The position numbers and the translations under genes were made by a program. From Treponema sp. Marseille-Q3903 (GTDB taxonomy: Bacteria; Spirochaetota; Spirochaetia; Treponematales; Treponemataceae): a stretch of 64,000 nucleotides of DNA. The stretch lies in NCBI RefSeq assembly GCF_014334335.1, contig NZ_JACSEU010000001.1:682001-746000 (forward strand), in the 5' to 3' direction. This document shows positions 7,322 through 16,075 of the stretch, piece by piece. The notes under the pieces were generated by a model, which had not been told where the DNA came from, searched no databases, and saw nothing but the letters and a program-made list of their open reading frames with translations. Numbering within the stretch: the stretch's first letter is position 1; the number at the start of each line of letters is the position of its first letter.

Positions 7322-8095
7322 ATGCAAAAAAAGAAAAAAATTAACCTATTTCATAAAATACTTGAAAACCGGCGAAAAGTATTTTTTATTCATTACTCAT
7401 GTCAAAGCTTAAGTGATGATAATGAAGGATATTCTCCTCGAATAACATCAATAGCAGTATTGCACCTCGAAAGCTCTCAAATGTATAGTTTTTCTATGCA
7501 TTTGTCAGCTGAAGATCTAGAAATTCAACGAAGTGATATTGGAGATAATTATGATAAGATTGAGATTAATATGCTAAGTAAGTTCGTTGAATTCTTAAAC
7601 AAAAATATAGAAAATACGTATTGGGTGCATTGGAATATGACAAATATTAATTATGGATTTGAAGCTATAAAACATAGATATAAGATACTTGCAAAAAGCG
7701 AAATGCCAGATATTCCAGAATTAAATAGATTTAATCTTTCTAATCTCCTAAAGAAAAAGTATGGTTCTAAATATGCTGATGATCCAAAATTAGTAAACTT
7801 AATGATTCTTAACGGGGGGAAGGATAGAAATTTTCTCTCAGGGGAGGAAGAAGTAAGAGCATATAAAGCAAATGAATTTGTAAAACTCCATAACTCAACA
7901 ATGTGTAAAGTATATTTTTTTAGGGATGTGTTTAATAAAGCATATAATAATAAACTTAGAACAAAAACAAATCAATTTAGATATAGAGTAAATGAAATAT
8001 ACCAAAGTCCAATTGTACAAATAATTGGAATAATTGGTGTTTTTGGAACAATAATTGGTGTTTTTGGAACAATAATCGGATTAATAATTAGATAA
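7322..8095 (+). CDS. protein with C-terminal glycine-rich membrane anchor
   Basis: 257 aa, cassette C6. The N-terminal 200 residues resemble an RNase H-like exonuclease layout (ITSIAVLHLESSQMYSFSMH, then VHWNMTNINYGFEAIKHR), but the acidic DEDD residues are not evident, so nuclease activity is doubtful. The tail IIGVFGTIIGVFGTIIGLII is a membrane helix built from a 21-bp tandem duplication (8031-8072). An RBS (aaaggga) precedes the ATG. Membrane tethering of such a domain would suit a defence effector, which is inference. Confidence 0.6.
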   Translation: MQKKKKINLFHKILENRRKVFFIHYSCQSLSDDNEGYSPRITSIAVLHLESSQMYSFSMHLSAEDLEIQRSDIGDNYDKIEINMLSKFVEFLNKNIENTYWVHWNMTNINYGFEAIKHRYKILAKSEMPDIPELNRFNLSNLLKKKYGSKYADDPKLVNLMILNGGKDRNFLSGEEEVRAYKANEFVKLHNSTMCKVYFFRDVFNKAYNNKLRTKTNQFRYRVNEIYQSPIVQIIGIIGVFGTIIGVFGTIIGLIIR

Positions 8096-8105
8096 TTTAA
8101 TTTAA

Positions 8106-8171
8106 ACCTAACACCCGCTTCAACCTGACATTGCGGACGAGCCGCAAATGCAGGTTAAGCGAATGTTATGT
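8106..8171 (+). other. attC of cassette C6
   Basis: R'' ACCTAAC, R' GTTATGT (8165-8171), inner arms cgcttcaacctgac / caggttaagcg. R'' complements own start (7291). Confidence 0.93.
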
Positions 8172-8208
8172 GGACGCCCGCACTGGGGCGCTGTTTTTTG
8201 GGGAAGAT

Positions 8209-8529
8209 ATGAACTGTTTTAAAACTATAATCGAATTACAAGAAATCCTTTTTCCACAATTTTATACAGTAAAAGATTCTAAAAATAATGAATATATATT
8301 TTTAAAAACTGGAGATTCTGTAATAAATTCATTACATAAGGTAACTGACAAAACTCAATTAGAAGCTTATGAAAATCATTTTCACATCTGTGATAAAGTA
8401 AAGAAAAGTGTACAACAGACAGCTTTTGCCTGTGCAAAGTTAATTACAAGTAATTTAATTGAACAACTGAAAATTAAATTCAAACAATCTATGTATATTT
8501 TGATTGTAATTTTAAAGAGCATATTATAA
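8209..8529 (+). CDS. hypothetical protein, probably frameshifted near its end
   Basis: 106 aa, first gene of C7. The start ATG at 8209 follows ggggaag. The reading frame ends at 8529, but another frame continues with coding character (YFDCNFKEHIIIRFHQIWKN) to a stop at 8621. A one-base change near 8490 would join both into a protein of about 137 aa. No family recognised. Confidence 0.5.
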   Translation: MNCFKTIIELQEILFPQFYTVKDSKNNEYIFLKTGDSVINSLHKVTDKTQLEAYENHFHICDKVKKSVQQTAFACAKLITSNLIEQLKIKFKQSMYILIVILKSIL

Positions 8530-8623
8530 TAAGATTTCATCAAATTTGGAAAAATGAAGAACCGTATCATAATGTAAAGGATTTTCCTAATATGGAAGTC
8601 TATAAAATTGGAATAAAATAATT

Positions 8624-8658
8624 AATTGAAGTTTAGGGGTAGGACGAGGAAGCGGTTA
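8624..8658 (+). repeat. degenerate junction element E1
   Basis: attgaagtttaggggtagga followed by cgaggaagcggttat resembles the elements at 19636 and 34443 but has lost the distal hairpin. It may be a fossil cassette junction. Confidence 0.4.
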
Positions 8659-8703
8659 TATTTATTTTTATAAATAAAAAAACTTATTCTTGTAAAAATA
8701 CTA

Positions 8704-8727
8704 AAAATCGAGTCAAGCCCGATTTTA
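8704..8727 (+). terminator. weak Rho-independent terminator
   Basis: Stem aaaatcg / cgatttt around agtcaagcc, short T-run. Confidence 0.5.
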
Positions 8728-8742
8728 ATTAAAGGATATGAA

Positions 8743-9066
8743 ATGAATAAAAATGCAATTGGAAAACTGATTTTAATTGGAATTAGGTATTATAATAACA
8801 ATAATGAATTGTTGGAACAATATCAGACAAGTGGAATCATAGAATCTATTACTGACAAAGAAATTAAAATAAAAAGAGAAAATTACAAAGAATTATTTAC
8901 AATTCCAAATGATGATAGAGCTATTATGGAAGCAAAGCCCGGTGACTATAGAGAAAGACAAAGTGGCAAAGTAATTAAAAATCCAGATTATATATCACAA
9001 TGGACAGTTACTGGAAATGGCAGTAAAGAGAATATTGATAATTATAAAAAAAAGGATTTGAATTAA
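8743..9066 (+). CDS. hypothetical protein
   Basis: 107 aa, second gene of C7, preceded by aaaggatatgaa. Hydrophilic, likely cytosolic, with a beta-strand pattern (KLILIGIRYYNNNNELLEQ, GIIESITDKEIKIKRENYK) that could be an SH3- or OB-like barrel. No known family recognised. Confidence 0.6.
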   Translation: MNKNAIGKLILIGIRYYNNNNELLEQYQTSGIIESITDKEIKIKRENYKELFTIPNDDRAIMEAKPGDYRERQSGKVIKNPDYISQWTVTGNGSKENIDNYKKKDLN

Positions 9067-9074
9067 AGTAATAC

Positions 9075-9137
9075 ACATAACAAAGGTTCGTAGCCGACAC
9101 GCGGACAAGCCGCGTGCGGCACAACCATTTGTTAGTT
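9075..9137 (+). other. attC of cassette C7
   Basis: R'' ACATAAC, R' GTTAGTT (9131-9137), loop hairpin gcggacaagccgc. R'' complements own start (8165). Confidence 0.92.
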
Positions 9138-9168
9138 TGACAAGATTTAACACAAAAGGAGTACGCAA

Positions 9169-10056
9169 TTGAGCAAAATTATAATAGCTTTACTACAATT
9201 AATGCCGGGGAACTCTCTTGTTGAAAATATGCATATCGGTATAGCAGCTTGTCACAAGGCAAAAAACATGGGAGCAGATATAGCATTATTTCCTGAAATG
9301 TGGAGTAGCGGTTACGAAATCCCTAAATCTGTAAATGAATTAAAGAGTAAAGCAATTAGTAAAAATGATGCATTTATACATTCATTCTCGGATTTAGCAA
9401 AAGAATTGCAAATGGCTATCGGTATAACATTTCTTGAAAAGTATGAGCCATTACCACGAAACAGTATGTGTCTGTTTGATAGATTTGGCAAAGAACTATA
9501 TACCTATGCAAAAGTGCATACATGTGTTTTTGGAGATGAAAAAAATTTAATGCCCGGTAATGATTTTTATGTATCTGAATTAGACACAGAGCACGGTTGT
9601 GTAAAAATAGGTTCAATGATTTGTTATGATAGAGAATTTCCTGAGAGTGCACGAATACTCATGCTCAAAGGTGCAGAAATACTACTTGTACCGAATGCAT
9701 GTCCAATGGAAATTAATAGGATTTCACAATTAAGAGCAAGAGCATTTGAAAATATGGTTGGCATTGCAACTGTTAATTATCCAAAAGGAAAACCCGATTG
9801 TAATGGTCATTCTACAGCATTTGACGGTATTGCCTATAAAATTGATGAACCATATTCACGAGATACATTAATAATAGAAGCCGGAGCGGAAGAAGGAATA
9901 TATATCGCAACTTTTAATATAGAAGAGTTAAGAAAATATAGAAGTAGAGAAGTTCATGGCAACGCATACCGACAGCCGGCAAAATATAAGATTTTATTAT
10001 CGGAAGAGAAACAAGAGCCGTTTATCCGTAAAGATTATAGAAAATCAGCAAACTAA
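9169..10056 (+). CDS. carbon-nitrogen hydrolase (nitrilase superfamily)
   Basis: 295 aa, cassette C8, TTG start after aaaaggag. The catalytic triad is visible: Glu43 in LFPEMW, Lys115 in YAKVHT and Cys152 in SMICYDREFPES. It should hydrolyse a small amide or nitrile in the cytosol; the substrate is unknown. The stop codon TAA (10054-10056) lies inside the R'' box of the attC, so the coding sequence runs into the recombination site. Confidence 0.92.
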   Translation: MSKIIIALLQLMPGNSLVENMHIGIAACHKAKNMGADIALFPEMWSSGYEIPKSVNELKSKAISKNDAFIHSFSDLAKELQMAIGITFLEKYEPLPRNSMCLFDRFGKELYTYAKVHTCVFGDEKNLMPGNDFYVSELDTEHGCVKIGSMICYDREFPESARILMLKGAEILLVPNACPMEINRISQLRARAFENMVGIATVNYPKGKPDCNGHSTAFDGIAYKIDEPYSRDTLIIEAGAEEGIYIATFNIEELRKYRSREVHGNAYRQPAKYKILLSEEKQEPFIRKDYRKSAN

Positions 10057-10116
10057 CACCCACTTCAACCTGACATTGCGGACAAGCCGCGAATGCAGGT
10101 TAAGCGAATGTTAGAC
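10051..10116 (+). other. attC of cassette C8
   Basis: R'' AACTAAC, R' GTTAGAC (10110-10116). The unusual R'' complements this cassette's own unusual start GTTAGTT (9131). Confidence 0.93.
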
Positions 10117-10299
10117 GGATGCCTTACGGCACGATAAACTGTAACTTTGAAAATAGTATGTATTTTTATAAATTAAAGCTTAAAACCCAAATTAATAGCT
10201 TGGTTTTTTGAATAAAGTTATGTTTTATTATAATGGCTATTTGAATAAGGAAAAATAAACTTTTATCTAAGTGTTTTTTAACTTGTTAAGGGGATATAA
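10117..10299 (+). promoter_or_regulatory. conserved leader family 2 (C9)
   Basis: Begins gatgccttacggcacgataa then actgtaactttgaaaa, nearly the same as the leaders of C2 (2402) and C22 (31540). It contains a hairpin candidate around aaaacccaa / cttggtttt. Confidence 0.5.
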
Positions 10300-10831
10300 A
10301 TGAGAAAAATGATTAGAATTTGTGTTATATTTTTGAGTTGTATTATACTACCTGGCATCATTGGAGGTCTTACTAATTTAATAAACTCTATTGTAAGTCC
10401 GGACTACTTTATTAAAATAATGCATTGGGAAAGTATAAAAAATATTATACAAACAGCGATAGCTCAAGGTATATATCAAGGAATAATACAGGGAATGTTT
10501 TTTTTCATTAGTATTTTCTTGTGTTTATATTATTTCAAACAAAGCAGAATTAGCTGTTGTTTCAAGCATAAAATGGATTTTATTTATGGGCCTTATAACA
10601 ATCGCACTTTGGGTGCTAGGTGGAATTATTGCGATATTATTATCAGTTCTCAGTCCTGAATTTTATAAAAAAACATTTATTGGAGTTCCGGATGAATTTG
10701 GCGCAATGATACGCTATGCATGGGTAGGAGGCTCGATTTGGGGCGTTTCTTTTGGTGGAATATTAGTAATGATAATTGGTACAATAATGTTTAGAAATAA
10801 TTATAAACAGATTAAAGATAAAAAATATTAA
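10300..10831 (+). pseudogene. frameshifted multi-TM membrane protein
   Basis: Cassette C9. The first frame (10300-10659) starts MRKMIRICVIFLSCIILPG and gives two membrane segments. It loses coding character near 10545. The next frame is open from there (NKAELAVVSSIKWILFMGLI) and runs to 10831 with two more segments (GLITIALWVLGGIIAILL, GVSFGGILVMIIGTIMF). One base change would restore a four-TM protein of about 176 aa. Function unknown. Confidence 0.65.
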
Positions 10832-10836
10832 AAATC

Positions 10837-10902
10837 GTCTAACACCCGCTTCAACCTGACATTGCGGATGAGCCGCAAATGCAGGTTAAGCGAATGTTAG
10901 AT
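10837..10902 (+). other. attC of cassette C9
   Basis: R'' GTCTAAC, R' GTTAGAT (10896-10902). R'' complements own start (10110). Confidence 0.93.
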
Positions 10903-10992
10903 TGACACCGCATAGCAGTGCAAAAAATATTAAAACTAAGATTTTATGTGCACTAAAAATTATTTTATTGCACAATTAAGGAGGATAGTAAT

Positions 10993-11580
10993 ATGGCTTT
11001 TGATTTTAAAAAAGAATATAGGGAATTTTATCTGCCAAAAAACAAACCTGAAATTGTTGTTGTTCCAAAGGCAAATTATATTGCGGTTTGTGGAAAGGGA
11101 AATCCTAATGAAGAGAGCGGAGCGTATAAGCAGGCTGTGGGTATTTTGTATGCAATGGCGTATACATTGAAAATGAGCTACAAAACTGATTATAAAATTG
11201 AAGGTTTCTTTGAATATGTTGTTCCGCCTCTTGAGGGCTTTTGGTGGCAGGATGGAATAAGTGGGGTTGATTATTCTGACAAATCTTCTTTTAATTGGAT
11301 TTCGGTAATTCGCTTGCCTGATTTTATTACGCAAAAAGATTTTGTATGGGCTATAGAAACTGCGTCGAAAAAGAAAAAGATTGATTGTTCATCAGCAGAA
11401 TTTCTCACCATAGATGAGGGTTTGTGCGTTCAGATTATGCACATCGGTTCTTATGATGATGAGCCTGCCACTGTAAAACTCATGGAAGATTTTATAAAAG
11501 AAAAAGGCTATAAAAAAGATATAAATTTAAAAAGGCGTCATCATGAAATATATATTTCAGACCCAAGAAAAACAGCCTGA
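10993..11580 (+). CDS. GyrI-like small-molecule binding protein
   Basis: 195 aa, cassette C10, strong RBS taaggagg. The segments KPEIVVVPKANYIAVCGKGNP, YVVPPLEGFWW, LCVQIMHIGSYDDEPATV and RRHHEIYISDPRKTA are those of stand-alone GyrI-like proteins, SHS2-fold cytosolic domains that bind or hydrolyse small lipophilic molecules. No DNA-binding domain is attached. Confidence 0.88.
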   Translation: MAFDFKKEYREFYLPKNKPEIVVVPKANYIAVCGKGNPNEESGAYKQAVGILYAMAYTLKMSYKTDYKIEGFFEYVVPPLEGFWWQDGISGVDYSDKSSFNWISVIRLPDFITQKDFVWAIETASKKKKIDCSSAEFLTIDEGLCVQIMHIGSYDDEPATVKLMEDFIKEKGYKKDINLKRRHHEIYISDPRKTA

Positions 11581-11639
11581 AAAATTGAAAACGGTAATTC
11601 GGCTTCCGATTAAGAAAGTTTAAAAGGAATGGAGGATGC

Positions 11640-11792
11640 ATCTAACACCCGCTTCAACCTGCCATTTGTTTTGTCACGAAAGTTGCTTGACGGTCGTCTA
11701 CGGCTCCCTTTTTTATGCAACTTTCGCGCCAACTTTGCCTTACGCTATACGCGTCGGCAAAGACACAAATGCAGGTTAAGCGAATGGTAGGC
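11640..11792 (+). other. long attC of cassette C10
   Basis: R'' ATCTAAC, R' ggtaggc (11786-11792) with the core T changed to G. The terminal structure is extended to about 110 nt by a stem cgaaagttgc / gcaactttcg. R'' complements own start (10896). Confidence 0.88.
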
Positions 11793-11854
11793 GGACGGCT
11801 CTACTAGATCCGCTTATTTTGCAAGTACAAAGTTTACATAAAATGGAGGTCCTT

Positions 11855-12232
11855 ATGAAAAAGAAAATTATTGTATTTCTTGCAGTGATGTTTATATTCG
11901 TAGGTTGTAACAATTTAACATCGACAGAAACAGAATATACTGTTTGGACAGACCAAAGTACATATTCTTATTTTCAAACAAATTTCGGTACAACTCTAAA
12001 TGACGGAATGTATGTTCGGTTAGAATTTACATCTTCTCAATGGAAACAGATTGCTAGTTCTATTACTAGCGAAGGTCGTCATTATTGGACAAAGAGTCAA
12101 ATACAGGATTGGTTTATCGGTCGAGGCTTTGGTAATTCAGAAGCTAATCAAGAGTCTGCTTGGTTAACAACTATTGACCATGGATTTATAGCAAGTCGAA
12201 CAGGCAACATAGTATATTATATTTTAAATTGA
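11855..12232 (+). CDS. putative lipoprotein
   Basis: 125 aa, cassette C11. The ATG at 11855 follows ggaggt; an in-frame TTG at 11819 is ignored. MKKKIIVFLAVMFIFVGC is a lipoprotein signal with Cys18. The mature part (WTKSQIQDWFIGRGFGNSEA) suggests a small globular domain, family not recognised. Confidence 0.75.
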   Translation: MKKKIIVFLAVMFIFVGCNNLTSTETEYTVWTDQSTYSYFQTNFGTTLNDGMYVRLEFTSSQWKQIASSITSEGRHYWTKSQIQDWFIGRGFGNSEANQESAWLTTIDHGFIASRTGNIVYYILN

Positions 12233-12354
12233 GAATATTTTAATTTTAGGTTTCAGGCTAAGAAGCGATCGGAAAATTCATATAGTTAAGGAAAATCTTA
12301 AAAAAAATAGATTAATCAAAATGGATGCAGAATGGGTTAAAAAAATAGAAAAAC

Positions 12355-12421
12355 GCCTAACACCCGTTTCAACGCTGACAAACGGGACTGAGCCCGTTTG
12401 CAGGTTAAGCGCCTGTTAGAA
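12355..12421 (+). other. attC of cassette C11
   Basis: R'' GCCTAAC, R' GTTAGAA (12415-12421), loop hairpin aacgggactgagcccgttt. R'' fits an ancestral GTTAGGC start of this cassette. Confidence 0.92.
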
Positions 12422-12461
12422 GGACACCGCAGATGCAGCGCGTAATAATAAGGAGATAGAA

Positions 12462-13493
12462 ATGAAATTACAAACTTACCAACAAATCCTAGATCACCTG
12501 AAAAAAGAGAAAAGAGAGAAACACTTGCTTATGGGAAATGGATTTAGTATTGCATATGACCCAAAAATATTTTCCTATAATGCATTGAGTGATTTTATTA
12601 AGAAAAGCGATAATTCTTTACTTATAAAACTTTTTGAAATTGTTAATACATATAATTTTGAACAAATTATGCAACAACTTAATATGAGTAAAAAAATAAT
12701 TTCAGTGTTTGATTCTAAATCTCAAGGTTTACAAGAAATAGATAAATCCATTGAATTGTTAAAAGAAGCTTTAATTTCCGCTGTTAAAGCACTTCATCCT
12801 GAATATGTATTTTCTATTCCAGAAGAAAAAAGCATTGCTTGTGCGAGATTTCTTAGCGATTATTTGGGGACTAATGAAAGTATTTTTACAACTAACTATG
12901 ATATACTTCTTTATTGGGTATTGATGCGTAATGAAATTCCAAATTGTATCGATGGATTTGGTCGAGACCTTGAAAATGATGATGGCGAATATATACCAGA
13001 GGAGGATCGTGAATATTCAGAACTCCGGTGGGGAAAACATAAAGATATTCAAAATATATTTTATCTACATGGAGCCTTACCAATTTTTGATGCTGGAATT
13101 GACATTATCAAGGAAGAATATGGTGGAAAATACATTCTTGATAAAATAAAGATGCGAATGGAAAAAGGAAATTATCCAATATTTGTTACAGCCGGTAATG
13201 GTGACGAAAAATTAAATCATATACTGCATAATCATTATTTGTCATTTTGTTATGATAAACTATCTACCATTAAAGGTTCGCTTGTAACATTTGGTTTCAA
13301 TTTTGGCGAATATGATGAGCACATCATCAGAGCAATAAATCTTGCAGCAAAACAAGATATAAGAAATTGTTTAAGAAGTGTTTATATTGGTGTTTATTCT
13401 GATGATGATAAAAAACATATTGAACAAATTGAACATAAATTCAAATGTAAGGTTAATATTTTTGATACAAAAACTGCAAATATATGGAATTGA
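12462..13493 (+). CDS. DUF4917 / SIR2-like protein
   Basis: 343 aa, cassette C12. LLMGNGFSIAYDP is a glycine-rich nucleotide-binding start, followed by FTTNYDILLYWVLM, FYLHGALPIFD and VTFGFNFGEYDEHIIRAI. These are the conserved blocks of DUF4917, a family with a SIR2-like fold. SIR2-like proteins in several anti-phage systems deplete NAD, so a defence role is plausible but inferred. RBS aaggagat. The attC behind it was hit by an IS element. Confidence 0.8.
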   Translation: MKLQTYQQILDHLKKEKREKHLLMGNGFSIAYDPKIFSYNALSDFIKKSDNSLLIKLFEIVNTYNFEQIMQQLNMSKKIISVFDSKSQGLQEIDKSIELLKEALISAVKALHPEYVFSIPEEKSIACARFLSDYLGTNESIFTTNYDILLYWVLMRNEIPNCIDGFGRDLENDDGEYIPEEDREYSELRWGKHKDIQNIFYLHGALPIFDAGIDIIKEEYGGKYILDKIKMRMEKGNYPIFVTAGNGDEKLNHILHNHYLSFCYDKLSTIKGSLVTFGFNFGEYDEHIIRAINLAAKQDIRNCLRSVYIGVYSDDDKKHIEQIEHKFKCKVNIFDTKTANIWN

Positions 13494-13642
13494 AAAAGCT
13501 TCTAACACCCGCTTCAACCTGACATTGCCTTTGCGGCAATGCAGGTTGGTCAGAACCCCGTTAACGTTGCTATTTTTAATCGGTGAACCCCAAATAAGGT
13601 TACGGTCAAAAAAGTACTGAACCCAATTACAGGTGACGCTTT

Positions 13643-14128
13643 TTGCAAGGAGTTTTTATGTTACCAAGTCCTGCAACAAAAGCGGCAGCAATTTCTGATT
13701 ATCTGGCTGGTAAAGGCGGATATTTCAAGATTGCAAATGAGTATGGTATCAGTCCATTTACATTAAAAAAATGGGTTGAATCACCGGAAAAAGCCTTAAA
13801 TCAATCGTCTCAAAAAGGTATAATCGAATTAGAAAGTTCTAAAAGCGATTATACAGGACTTATTGAGAGAAATGAATTGGAAAGCGAAGAACCTGAGTTT
13901 AAAACGAAAGATGCTGAAATTCGATATCTCAGAGATAAAGTTGCTTATCTGGAAACGTTGTCTGAACTGATGGGATATAACCCTAATCAGGTTGCTAAAA
14001 AAAAAGATTCGAATGCATTTTCCATCTTCTCAGCTCAGGACGATGTTCCAACGTCACCCGTCTCTGCTCAATCGCCGGAGTCTCAAAGAAGTGCTACTAC
14101 GAATACCTCAGCGGACGAGAAAAAGTAA
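13643..14128 (+). CDS. IS3-family transposase OrfA
   Basis: 161 aa. The helix-turn-helix (KAAAISDYLAGKGGYFKIAN then YGISPFTLKKWVE) binds the IS ends, and the segment DAEIRYLRDKVAYLETLSEL is a leucine-zipper coiled coil. At A9 (13997-14005) a -1 shift leads into the frame KKKRFECIFHLLSSGRC and on into OrfB, so a fused OrfAB is expected, as in other IS3 elements. Confidence 0.9.
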   Translation: MQGVFMLPSPATKAAAISDYLAGKGGYFKIANEYGISPFTLKKWVESPEKALNQSSQKGIIELESSKSDYTGLIERNELESEEPEFKTKDAEIRYLRDKVAYLETLSELMGYNPNQVAKKKDSNAFSIFSAQDDVPTSPVSAQSPESQRSATTNTSADEKK

Positions 14129-14142
14129 ATCCGGATGCAGAA

Positions 14143-14904
14143 TTGATACAGCTTATTGGATCAATTCAAATACAGCTCGATTATACTCTTGGCTATAGAG
14201 CAATGACCAGAAAGCTTATTTCTATGGGATATACGATAAATCATAAGAAAGTAGCTCGAATAATGCGTGAAAACAGCCTTAATTCAGTTGTTAGACGCAA
14301 AAAATATAGTCCAGAAGTATATGCAAGACGTAAAGCATTAAAAGAGACTGTACCAGCAAATGTGCTGAACAGAAACTTTTACAGTCCGATTCCAAGAACA
14401 ATTTTTGTAACGGATATTACATATCTTTATACGAGTGATGGCGTTTATTATCTAAACATCATTGAAGACCTGTATAATCGTGAAGTTGTTGCATGGAAAA
14501 TTGGAGCAAGTCCGGACTCATATCTTTGTATTGAGACGGTAAGATTATTGTCGGAGACAGTAGATTTGACTGATACTATAATTCATTCAGATCAAGGAAG
14601 TTCTTATACAAGTTATGATTACAGAGACTATCTGTTATCACTTGGAATTACTCAGAGCTGTTCTGATGTAGGAGAATGCTGGGATAATGCAGCAATGGAA
14701 TCTTTTAATTCAATTCTGAAGACTGAAGGATTTTATGCTAAATGGACCAAGAAGGCATTTAAGGAATGTAAGATTTCTTCATCAGAAGTATTTGAGCAAG
14801 TCAGAAACTTTATTCTGTACTACAACAACTTCAGGCTTAAGAAAGATTTAGGGGATCTCTCCCCTGCTAGGTTTCTTGAAAAATTCCCTTTGGGGAAAGA
14901 ATAA
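14143..14904 (+). CDS. IS3-family transposase OrfB (DDE)
   Basis: 253 aa in the listed frame, which is open further upstream (CYYEYLSGREKVNPDAEL) and is normally reached by the -1 frameshift from OrfA. The HTH_21 region (LGYRAMTRKLISMGYTINHK) precedes the integrase core with Asp in FVTDITYL, Asp in HSDQGSSY and Glu in NAAMESFNS, the DDE triad. It looks intact, so the copy may be active. Confidence 0.92.
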   Translation: MIQLIGSIQIQLDYTLGYRAMTRKLISMGYTINHKKVARIMRENSLNSVVRRKKYSPEVYARRKALKETVPANVLNRNFYSPIPRTIFVTDITYLYTSDGVYYLNIIEDLYNREVVAWKIGASPDSYLCIETVRLLSETVDLTDTIIHSDQGSSYTSYDYRDYLLSLGITQSCSDVGECWDNAAMESFNSILKTEGFYAKWTKKAFKECKISSSEVFEQVRNFILYYNNFRLKKDLGDLSPARFLEKFPLGKE

Positions 14905-14995
14905 GGGTTGACCTAAACAACGATTTTTAGGATTATTTTGAATAGCAAATTCGTCACCTAATATGGGTTCATGTCAGGTTAAGCGAATGTTAGGT

Positions 14996-15163
14996 TGATG
15001 ACGCACTGCGCCACTTGCTGTTAGTAAGTTAAATCTTCCGACATTTTTCTTTAAAAATTTGGGTAGTGTACACTACCCAAAGGAATTGAAAAGTTCCTTT
15101 GGGCGAAGTCTTGCTACGCTCGACTTCGCCCAAAAACAAAAGATAAAATCGATGGAGAATTTT
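14996..15163 (+). promoter_or_regulatory. structured leader with overlapping palindromes (C13)
   Basis: Contains cttgctgttagtaag and aaatcttccgaca as in the C3 leader, then three overlapping hairpins: 15058-15081 (24-bp palindrome), 15076-15103 (10-bp stem) and 15098-15134 (13-bp stem). Neighbours share arms, so they exclude each other. Confidence 0.6.
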
Positions 15164-16021
15164 ATGAAAAAAATTGTTTCCCTTACACTGGCTGTGATAA
15201 TGATTTTTTCGTTATCATCATGTTTGAGTTCTGACTTTGGAAAGGACTTATTAACACTAGAAAATGTTGAAACTCTTGATACTAAATCATTTGTTTTAAC
15301 AGACATTTTAATCCAAACGGATTTTCAGTTGACAGAAAAATCACAAGCCTTAAATATTTTGAAGAAAATACCTGTTGATGAAATTCAAACTGATTTGATG
15401 GATAATTATGGAATTACATTAGATACTTCATTATTTCCAAAACAGTTGTTGGATGATTTAAATGTTGGTACATATGTAACTGATAAAGGACAGGCAACTG
15501 GCTTGTGGACATGGCAACATAAAACAGAAGAAAAAATGCAGTCCGCAAGTATGATGGTAGTCATAAACCTTTATAATCAAACTAATCCGATGTTTCTGTC
15601 TGTTTCGACATCCTTATATGATTCTACTGGCAAAAAGCTTACACATGTATATGGTGAAGAGAACTGGGCATCTGGTCATACGACGGCTGATAAGAATACA
15701 GCGGCAATTGTAAAATTCACAAAACATATTTCTCCTGATTACATTCAGACAAAAAATGGAATCGAAACATATGAATCTTATTATCAAAAAAATGCAAGCC
15801 TAGACGGTGGCATTTATGTAGATACAACATATCCTGTAAAAATCAGTGCCACAGTAGATGATCCAGGAGTTTTCATGCTTGTTGAAGGAATGACTTTTTA
15901 TGATGCAATAATTAATGAAACCTACGAACCAAATAAAACTTATACAATTGAATATAAGGTAAACCGAGATACCTTTTCGAAATATGATTGGAAAGTAGAG
16001 TTTTCTAAGAAAGAAAACTAA
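15164..16021 (+). CDS. putative lipoprotein
   Basis: 285 aa, first gene of C13. The ATG at 15164 follows gatggag; an upstream in-frame TTG (15059) lies within the hairpins and is rejected. MKKIVSLTLAVIMIFSLSSC is the lipoprotein signal (Cys20). The mature part (GIYVDTTYPVKISATVDDPG, TYTIEYKVNRDTF) looks like beta-sandwich surface material. Like the lipoprotein in C26 it is followed by a type III TA locus. Confidence 0.78.
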   Translation: MKKIVSLTLAVIMIFSLSSCLSSDFGKDLLTLENVETLDTKSFVLTDILIQTDFQLTEKSQALNILKKIPVDEIQTDLMDNYGITLDTSLFPKQLLDDLNVGTYVTDKGQATGLWTWQHKTEEKMQSASMMVVINLYNQTNPMFLSVSTSLYDSTGKKLTHVYGEENWASGHTTADKNTAAIVKFTKHISPDYIQTKNGIETYESYYQKNASLDGGIYVDTTYPVKISATVDDPGVFMLVEGMTFYDAIINETYEPNKTYTIEYKVNRDTFSKYDWKVEFSKKEN

Positions 16022-16075
16022 AAGGTCAAATTTACAAAAAATGTTGCAATTTATGACAGAAAGAATAATATCTAC

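Larger units (their letters stand above)
13548..14974 (+). mobile_element. IS3-family insertion sequence
   Basis: About 1,427 bp with flanking direct repeats caggtt (13542-13547 and 14975-14980). Related inner end motifs are tgaacccaattacaggtgac at 13618 and, on the other strand, tgaacccatattaggtgacg ending at 14971. It carries orfA and orfB. Exact ends could differ by a base or two. Confidence 0.8.
13500..14995 (+). other. attC of C12, interrupted by an IS element
   Basis: Left part 13500-13547 (R'' TTCTAAC to caggtt) and right part 14975-14995 (caggttaagcgaat to R' GTTAGGT). The pieces abut perfectly once the IS and one caggtt copy are removed. R'' complements own start (12415). Confidence 0.88.
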
